Origin: Sisyra terminalis
Lineage: Eukaryota; Arthropoda; Insecta; Neuroptera; Sisyridae
Direction of reading: 5' to 3'
Length of the DNA stretch: 64,000 nt
Assembly (NCBI GenBank): GCA_958496175.1
Contig: OY292274.1
Span: forward strand, 32,465,482-32,529,481
This document shows positions 51,128 through 61,439 of the stretch, piece after piece; within the stretch, counting starts at the first letter, position 1, and every line of letters starts with the position of its first letter. The position numbers were made by a program, and so were the translations under genes. The notes under the pieces are model-generated. The model did not search any database. It saw nothing but the letters and a program-made list of their open reading frames with translations, and was not told where the DNA came from.

Positions 51128-51841
51128 CTACTGATGACTTTTACTAAGCAAATGCGAATTGAATTCGTATACATTGGAGCATTGTTCTCCACAAATATTA
51201 CATTTCCATGGATTGGCATCAGAATGACAACCCTTATGAAGAAAATAAAGTGTTTGATCAGGAAAGCCAATGCCACAAAAAGTGCATTGTAACCCATACA
51301 AACCGCGTTTACTTAATGTTCTCCATACAGTTGAATCTGATGGATGTTCCGGGCCTGTAGATGTAATTATGCCATTTGTCGTTGTAGCGCTAGAAGGATC
51401 TCCAGATGCACTTTCAGGATTTCCCGAGCTAGGTGATATGGTAGCTCGAGAACGAGAAGAAGCATTTCTATTAGCCATTTTCCGTTTCAAATCTTCTCTA
51501 AGTAAAGATTTTAGAGGAGAAACTTTGATTAAGGATGACAAACTACTTGATGTAGCTGTCTGTAACTGTACACTCCCTGACGCTGTTGATGTTGATAAAT
51601 TAACAGGTCCGTTTACGGTAAGGCCGCGAAGTTTTTGAGGTTCATAATTTAAGTTTTCATCAGACTGCGGTTCTTGTTTAATTGGAATGAGACTGATTGA
51701 TGGTGTAATATTAGTTTCCATATTGTGATTCATATTGGAATGCATGTGACTACTGGACGGAGCGTTAGAATTTGAATCAGCTGATTGGGGTGAATTAGGA
51801 CATTCACCATTCACACGTGGATTTGTTGATTCACCACTTGG
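51128..51841 (-). CDS. Zinc-finger protein, terminal coding exon with Ikaros/Hunchback-type finger pair
   Basis: Starts in phase 0 after a TATTTAG acceptor (first residues PSGEST) and ends at TAG 51128-51130, giving 237 residues (325-561 of the short form). A Ser/Asn/Met/His-rich linker carries a sumoylation consensus (IKQE, about residues 378-381), a CtBP-type PVNLS motif (403-407) and a basic patch (LKRKMANR). The last 55 residues hold two fingers, C510/C513/H526/H530 and C538/C541/H554/H560. Their LYFLHKGCH and YEFNSH signatures match the C-terminal dimerisation fingers of Ikaros and Hunchback. The family therefore suggests a self-associating regulator, and the CtBP-like and SUMO motifs suggest repression (inference). 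The GTG inside the exon at 51814 is not a start, because the frame is open back to the acceptor. Confidence 0.93.
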   Translation of the reverse strand, partial: PSGESTNPRVNGECPNSPQSADSNSNAPSSSHMHSNMNHNMETNITPSISLIPIKQEPQSDENLNYEPQKLRGLTVNGPVNLSTSTASGSVQLQTATSSSLSSLIKVSPLKSLLREDLKRKMANRNASSRSRATISPSSGNPESASGDPSSATTTNGIITSTGPEHPSDSTVWRTLSKRGLYGLQCTFCGIGFPDQTLYFLHKGCHSDANPWKCNICGEQCSNVYEFNSHLLSKSHQ

Positions 51842-53795
51842 CTAAATATTAAGATCTTTATTTACTTTTACTATCATAACAGTATTTATCACGGTCTTAT
51901 ATACATATCTGTGCAGTTAATGTCACCAATAATTTCAAATCAATTAAAAAACAAAAATCCCGCGTAGCGACGCCACTTACACACAGGGATAATCTTAATG
52001 TGCATGCGCACCATTTAAATTTAACCCGGTGATATACAAATTCGTATTCGTTTTATAATTTTACTAAATAGATTGTAAATTGTTACAGTTTTTTCTGTTT
52101 ATAATTTTGGTAATTTTTTCATATAAGGGCTTTCTTCAAAAAAAATCGTCAATACATAAAATCAGTATTAAAACGTTCAGAACATTTAAAATTACAATAT
52201 TCCGGTGGTGAAAATCTAATTCTCTTCAAAATTATTACAAAAAATCCAAAAACAAACATTATAAAAGACTTTAATAGACGTCTAACTACTAAACGCATTT
52301 ACTTACAACTACGCATGTGCATTAGAACCAATTAGAACAGATGCAAAAGTGATAAAGGGGATAAATATGAATCTCGTTTGAAAAAGCACACGGAAAAGTA
52401 TAAAAGTTAAATAGTGTAAGAAAGATGTCATTTTGATCGATTTATTTGCAAATTGAATTAAAAACAAAATAGAGAATGAGACTTTGGCAAATTGTACTGG
52501 TGTATAGTAAAACTATGCCACATAAATTATATGAAATGATAACTTTAAAAGTTTAACTTTTCATGGTAATACCTGAATGCCATAATATCTCTGTACATCA
52601 TTATTTATGTTTAATTTCATACGAATTGTGCTCAAAACCGTAAGCCTTTTTTGAAAAAAAAAAACGCAAAGTACATCTCGATATACATGATATCTCTTTT
52701 TGGCTCAAGTCCTTTTTAGCACAGTCAAATCTAGTAGGGTTGCATTTTCTACTTTGGCTTTTATTTTATTCAGGGTTTGTTTAGTTTGTTTAATTCTGAT
52801 ATGGTATACTTTTCTCTTTTGTGGCTAAATTTTCATTGTAGACCGATTTAATTCAAAAGTAGAAAATGCAACGTTACCCGATTTGACTGTGCTAAAAGAG
52901 ACTTGAACCCACTTTTTTATATAATCTTAACGAATTTATATTAATTATTTTCTGTTTATATATTAAACGGTGAATTAAAAATTAAATCTGGTGTAAAACA
53001 AAACTCGCGTTAAATCTCGCAACGTAATATTGGTCTGCCTCAAATGACCTTAAATTTAACAATAAAAAGATAAAAGGAACAAAATAAACATGGATTAATT
53101 TCAACTATTAAATGGAATTTCTTTAAACTATAAAATTTGTATTATTGTTTTTAATATAAAGAACTATAACAAACTATGGCGACATCCCATTTTTTATTTT
53201 GTTTTTGAATCAATTCGCGAATAAATCGGCCCAAATAAAATTTAACACCAAAGGAAAAATTAAATGTTTGAAGTGCAATAACAACCAAATATCGAATAAA
53301 TTTACGAATTGAATTAAAACACCAAACATTAATGTAAATAAAACCTGTTTGTGCCATAAAATTATGTAGCCTGTTGGTCATTACTTCGTATCATCTATTT
53401 TACTGAAATTTGGTTAACTTTATACTTTCCCGGGCGCTTTTTCAAGCTAGATTCATATTTGTTCTCTTTGCCACTTGTGCATCTCTTTGTTCTAATGCGC
53501 AATCATACTTGTAGGTAAATGCGTTTAGCATTAAATTTGATTTTTGAAAATTAGATTTTCGCCACTGGAATATTAAATTTTTAATTGTTTGGAACATTTT
53601 AACACTCGTTTTATGATCCTAAGATTTTTTTTTTTAAGGGAAGCCCTCATATGACAAAATTATCATGAAATATATATAAATATCGTTGGCCGAACATAGC
53701 ATTTTTCCACGAAATTATAAACCAAATATAAACCTCACTACTGAAGTGCACAGATATGTATGCAATACCGTAGTATTTACATTTGCAAGTATTAC
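51842..53795 (-). other. Intron of zinc-finger gene
   Basis: A 1.95-kb intron between phase-0 splice sites. It holds the TIR element at 52702-52910 and a slightly GC-richer patch at 51955-52035 with a GTGT|GTAAGTGG donor-like sequence on the minus strand. No further coding signal is seen; the open frame at 53151-53381 has no recognisable protein. Confidence 0.75.
52702..52910. mobile_element. TIR element (MITE) in the zinc-finger intron
   Basis: Arms 52702-52762 and 52854-52910 share TTTTAGCACAGTCAAATC and TTGCATTTTCTACTTT. Length 209 bp, no coding sequence; target duplication not clear. Confidence 0.65.
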
Positions 53796-54063
53796 CTGAG
53801 ATGGAGAAAATGATGCTGGTGCATCTGCCATTGAGATTTCTACATGAGGAGTTAAAAAATGCATAGGAGGTGTCGCATTATCAGCTGATCGAGCACCATT
53901 TGATTCCCCGGAATCGCTGTAATTTGTTACACTAACAGAAAGACCACTAAGAGCACTCATTGTTGACGGATCCATAGAATTCAAATGGCCAGCAGCAGCA
54001 GCGGCTGCAAGCAATGATGCTTGACTTCCCGCAGGACCGGGATTATCCAAATCGATACCATGT
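53796..54063 (-). CDS. Zinc-finger protein, coding exon with second HGIDLDNPG copy
   Basis: Follows a CTTTAG acceptor, starts with ACATGG (completing an Arg or Gly codon) and ends in phase 0 at CAG|GTAATA. It encodes 89 residues: HGIDLDNPG, then an Ala-rich stretch with six consecutive alanines, then a Ser/Asn/Pro-rich linker ending SFSPSQ. No further finger is present; this is the start of the spacer between the N-terminal finger cluster and the C-terminal pair. It can join exon 1 directly or through the 42-nt exon, because both supply two bases of an open codon. The 165-bp gap to the 42-nt exon and the 148-bp gap from that exon to exon 1 are short introns, unlike the rest of the window. Confidence 0.9.
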
Positions 54064-54228
54064 CTAAAGGAATGACACATCATATACTTAAGTTAGTGTT
54101 CTTTTGTAAACAAAGGATAGATTTTAATTAATAAAGGAACAAACGAGGAAATTATGTTAACATATTTCAAACGTAAGAAAGATATAGAAAAGAAAAATAT
54201 TTCAGGATTTGAATATCAATTTACTTAC

Positions 54229-54270
54229 CCAGCCAATAAATAACCTGGATTGTCCAAGTCGATTCCATGT
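54229..54270 (-). CDS. Zinc-finger protein, 42-nt cassette exon (HGIDLDNPGYLLAG)
   Basis: A microexon with a TTTAG acceptor and a GG|GTAAGT donor. It begins and ends in phase 2 and is exactly 14 codons long, so including or skipping it keeps the frame. Its first codon supplies the histidine that closes the fifth finger (H231-x4-H236). The first nine residues, HGIDLDNPG, are identical to the start of the next exon, and the nucleotides match closely with mainly third-position changes. That points to a tandem exon duplication kept under selection for protein sequence. If both exons are used, the peptide appears twice in the protein; if this one is skipped, the next exon supplies the same histidine. 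Inclusion in mRNA is inferred, not shown. Confidence 0.8.
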
Positions 54271-54418
54271 CTAAATAAAATAATGAATACTTTATTTTGT
54301 TTTCAAAAAGAAGAATGAAAAAGAAAATTTTGAAAATAAGAAAACTATAGGATAGGATAGAGCAGGAAGTAAGAAGTAAATATTTGGTTGGAGTGTATAC
54401 GTATTGCATTGAACTCAC

Positions 54419-55122
54419 CGATTGAAAAAGTGCACCCTGAGACTCTTCATTGAGCCTGCACGGTAACTGCATAAAGGACAAGATTTGACCAAATCATGTT
54501 GACCTACATGTTCGTTTTGGAAATGAGCACGCATTGCAATTTGTCGCTGAAAGCCACGATTACATATTGGGCAGTGGTAAGGCAACGTTTTTGTATGTGT
54601 TGTAAAATGTTCAGCAAGATGATCTTTCCGGAAGAATCGTTTTTGGCAAACACGACATTCGTACGGTTTTACTCCAGTGTGTCTCATACGATGCCGTCTC
54701 ATATTAGCGCCATTTGAAAATTTCATATTGCAGACATCACACTCAAATAGCTTCCGATGCGGTCGATCAGGCGGGGGATTATTATTTTCCACCAAGGGTT
54801 TTATATCTGGTTCCGCTTCCCGGCTGTGACATTGCGCCACATGAGCCAGTAACGCTGACTGACTAGCGGTTTCATAACTATCACATTGATCACATCTAAG
54901 CATTGCGGTTACTCCTCCATCAGCAGAATCATAATTGCTAGAAGCTATTACTTGTTCTGCATCATTCTCATTACTAGGGTCGTCAACTCGTGCTGCAGCA
55001 CTTGCAGCTCTTGTTAAATGTCGACTTCGAGGGCTACGACTCGTAGGCACAACTTCAACATTTGCAATTGGTTCCGCTGCTCGAGCCCCGCCAGAATCAG
55101 CTTCCTCCGCCCTATCCTCCAT
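54419..55122 (-). CDS. C2H2 zinc-finger protein (Ikaros/Hunchback-type C-terminus), coding exon 1
   Basis: First coding exon of a nuclear DNA-binding protein of about 561 residues (575 with the 42-nt exon). The start is the ATG at 55122; a GTG two codons upstream is not needed, and an in-frame TAA lies just before it. Residues 1-70 are acidic and Ala/Ser-rich, probably disordered. Finger 1 spans C77-H99. A consecutive cluster follows: C128-H148, C156-H176, C184-H205 and C215-H231, with a TGVKP linker between fingers 2 and 3. The fifth finger is completed by a histidine from the next exon. The exon ends in phase 2 at a strong donor (CG|GTGAGT). The family role is sequence-specific transcriptional regulation; targets cannot be read from the sequence. 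I do not recognise a precise orthologue. The reverse strand here has open frames that are shadows. Confidence 0.93.
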
Positions 55123-55148
55123 TTTCACACTTTAAAGTAAATCACCTC
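55123..55148 (-). other. Probable 5' UTR and acceptor of zinc-finger exon 1
   Basis: A CTTCTACAG acceptor ends at 55149, 26 nt before the ATG, so exon 1 is probably preceded by a non-coding exon. A second possible acceptor (GTTCCAG) lies about 45 nt further upstream. The in-frame TAA in this leader rules out N-terminal extension within the exon. Confidence 0.5.
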
Positions 55149-55478
55149 CTGTAGAAGGCCTCTTTATTCGAATGATATTTTAGTGTCATTACTGGAACAA
55201 AATAAAGAAATATAAGCTTTAAATTATAAGAAAATCAACTAATACAATACATTTATTTTACAGAACTTAATTATTTTCAGTGGAAAAATGTGTTAACTCA
55301 ATTTTAACAAAAATACAAATGAGCACTTTTTGCCTACTTTTAAAACTTTAAAAATATCAAAAGCTATCTATAGATTTTTTACTCTATCTACTAATACTTT
55401 TATGTATTTAAACTTAAAGCAAATTCTAAATATGTAGTCCCATTGAGTATATGAATTACACAATGGACAATTCCTTGA

Positions 55479-55722
55479 CAAGTTTTTTGGATTTTTAATT
55501 TAATTTAAAAAAAAATCAAATGTACTACAAGTTACAAGTAGATCACTACAAACAATAAGAATATGGCAAGGCAATTATTATATATAACGAAGTTAATATT
55601 TGATGTTTTGAGCGCCAAAAGAAGCAATAAATAATTGCGAAACGTCGCGTTGAAAAAAAAATGTTAACTTATTTACCCGCTCCAACAACAAATATCCTCT
55701 GTACATATAGTAAACTTAAGGT
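55479..55722 (+). mobile_element. Foldback/Penelope-like fragment, copy 2
   Basis: Shares the TACTACAAGTTACAAGTA, CACTACAAACAATAAG and TATATATAACGAAGTTAA blocks with 8750-8850. It then carries the hairpin GCAAT-AAATA-ATTGC followed by GAAACGTCGCG (55617-55649), and ends with TCCAACAACAAATATCCTCTG, matching the terminal repeat of copy 1. Only one terminal arm is present. Confidence 0.55.
55617..55649 (+). other. Hairpin-GAAACG module (copy f)
   Basis: Stem GCAAT/ATTGC, loop AAATA, then GAAACGTCGCG; preceded by AAAAGAA instead of CTGATGA. Confidence 0.5.
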
Positions 55723-58700
55723 AAAATTTATTATTATTTTTTTTAAAAAAGTAGTTGACACTTTCTTCCACTAATGAGTGAAAGAACAATACAAGTTCAA
55801 AATTAGCAATTTTAATATTATATCAAAAATATATCTTTTATTAGAATAATGTATTCAAACCGAGAACGGAACAAACGGATAGTACTTTTAGCTATGTAGT
55901 TTAGTCATCCAAAAAAAATAGAAATACGTAGAATGTTAAAAGTTAATAAAAATACATTTTTTAGACTTGTACTACTCTTCCTTTTGAGTGATTTAATTAA
56001 CAACAAATTATAGCAATTGAATGTAAACACGTATTTCGATTGCCAAGTAAGCTTCACCGGTGATTATTTACAGCCGATGAAAATTATTTAGCGATTGAAA
56101 CACATACCTGACAAATATGAAATTTTTAAACACTATTATAAAATTAGTTACAAATGTAGAGTTTGCTATTTATAATTATAAAACACACCATTTGTATCCC
56201 TAAACATTAAAATTTATTAAATCTTATACGATATATTAGAAACTCCTCGACCTTAATTATTGATTATTTTTTATTATTAATTATTGATATTGAATTAATT
56301 ATTGATAAAAGCTATTAAAATAAATTGTATTTGAAAATTTGGCAAAAAAATAATAGTTGCATGAACATGTGCTCAGTTGTGTGTTAAACATTAAAAGTAC
56401 AAAATTAGATTCAAGTAAAATTCTTGAAAAATGACAACAAATTGACAAAATATTGACAAGTGGAGCAATAAATAATAGTCAAGGACATAGAAAATATCTT
56501 GTTATCTTTTAACTTTTAATGTAAATAGATAAATACCAAAACTTTGAAAAAATAATATAATATAATATCTTCAATGCTGTAGCAAAAAAATTTCTAAATC
56601 ATTGGATTCTTGAAAATAAAAATCGGAAGGACTTTTATAAACAAAAAGTTAGTCATAACAGTTAAATTGTTCAGTTAAAAATGATTCATACATAAGCTAT
56701 TCATAGCGTTATGGATAAGTTATTATATATTGTTGATTGTTTTACAATCGAAGAGAACTAAGCTTGGTTTTTCATTTGGAAAATTCATTAGCTGAATACT
56801 TTTGATTAATTCTTTATCAAAAATTAAGTAATTAGAACATTGAATTATAAAAATTAAAAATAAATATTTAAAAATTATCACTTTTCAGGTAGATAAATTT
56901 TCTAATTTGAAAATTAAAATTTGAATTCACTCTGGAAACATATCATCATATATAATGCAAAATTATAATAGATTATTATAAATATAAAACAACTTATTAT
57001 CTTTCGATACAATTCAAGGATATTTTTAGTGCATTATTAGAGAACAAGAGTCATCCTTTATATATTCTACATCAAATCCTTAAATATTATTCCAACTTAT
57101 TGTAAGAAAAATAATTTATTAAAAACCAGACATCACATAGTAGTTGAATTTTTGCCAGTGATAATGTTCTTATCAAATTTGGATTTCATTTTATCGCATC
57201 TAAGGTCTTATTAAAAGCTACTTGAAAATTAAAAAAGAAAAAAATTATCACAAAATGTTGCCTTAAAAGTTTTTACTCAATTTCAAACTAATAAATTAAT
57301 TTTGTTTTTGGAGCACGTTTGGATATAATATTACGTAATTCTATACCAAAACTACTTATGAAATTGCTGGTTTTCATAAATTTTTATCAAAATTTTGCAA
57401 AATCAAGGAATAAATTGCCGTTATTAAATTTACTAACTACGGTAATATAACAATTGGTGGTATAAGTGTACAAATTTATATGAAAACTATATAGGTATTA
57501 AATTGAGCTTGTGAAAATATATTTTAGAACAATTTCGCAATTAAATTTCGATTCTTATTTTTTAAAATATTTATTAGTTTATGACAAAATATTTTCCAGA
57601 AATAACGTTTTTTATTTTAATTCAGATTACGTAAATATTGATAACGATTTTTTTTAAATATTCATAATAAAGTTATAAATATGCTGTTAAATAAAATAGT
57701 TATGATTTGAAATTGAAAAAAAAAACGAATTGCTCAGGGGACAGTTCTTTTCGTGATAAATAACATCATTATATAGGCCACATTAAAAACCGTTATATTT
57801 CCATTAATTATTGCTAAAATATGAGCTAGAAACCATAATTCATTAAAATGTTAATAGGTCAAGATATAATTTTCCTAAAAATATCCAAAAAACTTCCTAT
57901 TTAAATATTGCATTTTGTTATCATGTTGATAAGATTATTAATAACAAACCTCGTTAGTAATGCATTTTGTAAATAATAATGTGGTTGTCACACAATTATC
58001 TGTTGAATATTATTTAACTTTCTAAACATAATGGAAACGAATTTGAACAGGAACGGATCCCATGTACGCCACTGATATTTTCTGGTTTAATTATCATCAC
58101 TTTTCTAATTATGCTGACTTACTGATTTCTGATAGCCTTATGGCTTTTCACAATTTTTCAATTCATGTATTATACACAGAACATTCGATTTTAAAATTGA
58201 TTCAATTTGTTTTTTTAATGAAATGTTTTTAGTTCAACGTATTGCTAACTGTGATAATAATAATGATAATATGCAATAATGTGACCCATTTTCAAACGGA
58301 ACTAAAAACCTGTACACGTGGAAATATTTTGTTATTAAATGATTAAATTACTAGGATGATCATTTAGAGATTATATTTGATTCTATTGAGTATATCAATA
58401 CACGTGCAAATACTAATTGTTTTAAATATTGGATTCTAATTATTCGAAACTACACACAATCGCCAGGTCTTCAGTCTTTCTCACACTTGATGCACTTAAT
58501 TTAAAAATTTTAAACGTTCTGATTTTAAAACACCTGTTGATAGTGCAATTAACAAAAAAAATCTTTTTGGACAGAAATTTTTTGATAAAAATTATTCGCG
58601 AGATTGTTACGATTTACATGTGAAACTGAAGAAGAAAAAAATATTAAAGAATTTCAATTGATTTCGACAAAACTCGCTTCTGACTTCTACCTCCATTCCG

Positions 58701-60515
58701 ACCTATTTCCTGCAAACCACAAAACCTAACTGTTAATTCGCAACGATACACTTTCGAAAGAAATAGTGCGAATGATTGTAAACGATGTTTCTGATGATAA
58801 ATAAACGAAGGGGGTCACATATACGCTATATGCGTTATTAAAACATTTAAAAGTTGATAACCAATTATAAGTAAAACATTAACACTTCAATAGCAAAAAT
58901 TGAAGTATTGAACAAAAGTTCCCAATTGGGGCTAAAGTAAAAATAGTTTACGCTTTTTTGAAATACCATTCAAATCGAACACTCCCATATTTTCAAAATG
59001 AACCGCTATTTTTCTCGTCAACGTCAACACAAAATAGTGCAGACCATTTATATTATATGTGGTCGTACCGTAACTGTCTTTCTACCTTTTTATATTCACG
59101 GGATATCAAATGATTATATTTCAGAACAGAAAACGGAGCATAGCCAAAAATATGTTAGACAGAAAATTACGGGATTGATGGAACATTTGTAAAAAAAAAA
59201 ACATAAGGATATTGATTGTGGCATACATACAATACAGTATAATTTAATATTAAGAATCAAAAATGTGCACTAGTTTATCAAAGGTTGGATGTCTCTTTTT
59301 TTGCCAAATTTTCACATACACACACATTGGATTAAAATAATAAACTTGTACACGTAACACAATCATTGAAATAATAATATTGGTTAAAACACTTACATAA
59401 CTTATAAAATAATTATAACAATAACATTAAACTAAAGGAATGTGAGAATTTCGTGAAAATTTTGTAGCACTTGTGTGTCTTGCTTCTTAAGTTATGTTTG
59501 ACCGCTTTTCGGCCATTGGAGTGTTTTACTTACGACGTCTGACCTGTTGTGAATGTAGGGTATTTTAAAGGCGCACGTAAAACAAAGATAGCAAGACAAA
59601 AACAATGGGTTGTGGCCGAAAGTTGTCTTTGTTTATGATGTGCCGTTAATTTGAATAGTTTTGATAACATTGGGATGTCTACAAACGGGACATGAGTAGG
59701 TCGCGCCAGTGACTGCTAGCGACACGCTTGTGTTAGTTCCACGTTTATGGTTGGTTTCTGGACACAGGTTGGCTTCGTTGGCTTTTCCATTGACACACAC
59801 CTGTCGTTTCATTACCTATCCTCTTTCTACCTGTTTCACTATGACAGAAGACCTCAAACTTTTCATGTCATATCCCTTTTCCACTATTAATTGAGTTCAC
59901 ATTTATTCCTTATAAAATATTCTTGCTATTCTATTTTAAAACCGATTGATTCAATTAAAATTACAAAAGAAGGTTACAAATAAATAACAGATAATATCGT
60001 AATTTATTTTTAGTAGGTAAATGCAAGAACATAATAGTCGAAAAATAGAAGTATATATAACTATGACACAATAATTCCAGACTTACCTAAATACCTTTCA
60101 TAATTACTTACGTCATTATTCAATGGTAAACTTCAACATGTGTTTACTCTTTGCTTATATTAAGTGATTTTTTTCTACTTTCGTTCTAATAAGTTTTATC
60201 GTACAGAATTTTACGATTTAAGAAAATGTTTTACATAAAAGATAAAATAAAAGGACTCGTCTTATGAAAATAAGGATAATTTTTCTTAGGTTTATAAATA
60301 AAGCTTAATTATTTATTTATTTTTGTTAGTCTTTGAGAAACTGTACTTCTTGAAAATAGTGTAATCAACCGTATAAATCAAGGATTTGATGATAGATATA
60401 TTTTTTTAGTTTATGATAAAACTAGCCAATACTCTCGACTTCCTCAGCGTAACATAATAATATCCCAACAATGTTATTAATTGATTTTCTATTACTAAGT
60501 TTTGAAAAATACATA
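55723..60515. other. Upstream region of the zinc-finger gene
   Basis: Probably the first intron and promoter of the zinc-finger gene. Besides the GC-richer segment at 59535-59880, a weaker one at 58675-58790 (TTCCGACCTATTTCCTGC) might be a non-coding exon. Open frames at 58429-58623 and 58998-59192 have no signature. Confidence 0.5.
59535..59880 (-). promoter_or_regulatory. GC-richer segment, candidate promoter/5' exon of zinc-finger gene
   Basis: Base composition here is clearly less A+T rich than the surroundings and several CpGs occur. On the minus strand it leads into a strong donor-like site (ACGTC|GTAAGTAA, exon end at about 59534). That would place a non-coding first exon about 4.4 kb upstream of the zinc-finger ATG. 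No TATA box or initiator can be fixed. The plus-strand open frame at 59709-59894 has no recognisable product. Confidence 0.3.
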
Positions 60516-61439
60516 TTGGGTTGTTCGGAAAGTAATTTCGTTTATTCCCGACAAAAGATTTAATTGTATTTTTTTGCACTCATTTTATAATTAAACCGTA
60601 TAATCATTGTATGTTTTGAGAGCTAATATAATAAGGCTTGTATGTGGAAAAGCTCAAATGATTCTACGCAAAAGTTTTTGGTGCATGTCCTTTTAAATAT
60701 GAAGAGCAGAAACCAGAATTTTCCTCATATATTACTTTTTCACTATAGAAAAGGTAAAATGCTGTTCAATCAAGAAAATATTAACCGATGTGTATGCAGA
60801 AGATGTATTGGCAGCACGCCAGTGCCAAAACTAGTTTGTAAAATTTTTATCGTTGGCAGTTTTGATGTTGAAGATGCACCACGGTCTGGAAGACCGGTTG
60901 AAGCTGCTCAAGTCACAATGAAATCATTAGTTGATTCAAATTGGTGGATAACAGTACGTGAGATCCATACAAAGTAAAATTTACCAAATTCAATTGTTAA
61001 TGACCCACTTGAAAGATCTAGAATTAACGTCGAACCCCGATATATGGGTTTCCTATGTTTTTATGGGGAGAAATTTGACCTCATACAAGTTTTGTGCCCT
61101 CCTAAAAGCTTTTACAACTTGTATGAAATAAAATGCCATACCCATGATATTCTACAGATATGGCACCTTCGGTTTATTATTGGTTTTGACCACTGCAAAA
61201 TCTTTTAGACGGTAAAACCTTTACTTCCAATGAGGAAGTCAAAAATCCCCCAAGAACAGTTTTTGGCTAAAAAAAAGCAAAAATTTTTTAAGTGAAAAAT
61301 CATACTACAACCAGAAAAATGGCAAAAGGTATTGAACCAGAATGGGCAATATATGATTTAATAAAATATTTATTCACTATATGAAAATTGCCTTTCATTA
61401 TCACAAAAAAAAAACGTAATTACTTTCCGAACAACCTAA
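60516..61439 (+). mobile_element. Mariner element with decayed transposase
   Basis: Complete at both ends: TTGGGTTGTTCGGAAAGT at 60516 and its inverted counterpart TTAGGTTGTTCGGAAAGT ending at 61439, each next to a TA dinucleotide (60514-60515, 61440-61441). At 924 bp it is shorter than the usual 1.3 kb, so internal sequence is lost. Multiple copies of such elements are normal in insect genomes. Confidence 0.88.
60642..61210 (+). pseudogene. Mariner transposase, broken
   Basis: The open frame 60642-60977 includes the family hallmark FDVEDAPRSGRPVE of the N-terminal helix-turn-helix region. Just before it, the conserved QCQN-x-F-x-KF block sits in another frame (frameshift plus a stop). After about 60980 the middle of the protein is missing. 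At 61155-61245 a frame reads DMAPS, then LQNLLDGKTFTSNEEVKN, interrupted by a stop, and the aspartate expected after APS is replaced by valine. It cannot encode an active enzyme. Confidence 0.82.

Noticed and set aside
51270..51638. 122-codon open frame on the plus strand
   Set aside because: It is antisense to the terminal zinc-finger exon, which has clear fingers, splice site and stop; the plus-strand peptide has no family features.
53715..54083. Zinc-finger exon read as an independent 122-codon gene starting MMCHSF
   Set aside because: The first residues come from intron sequence before the TTTAG acceptor and the last 33 from sequence past the GTAATA donor.
54496..55135. Plus-strand open frames opposite the zinc-finger cluster
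   Set aside because: Shadows of the minus-strand coding exon 1.
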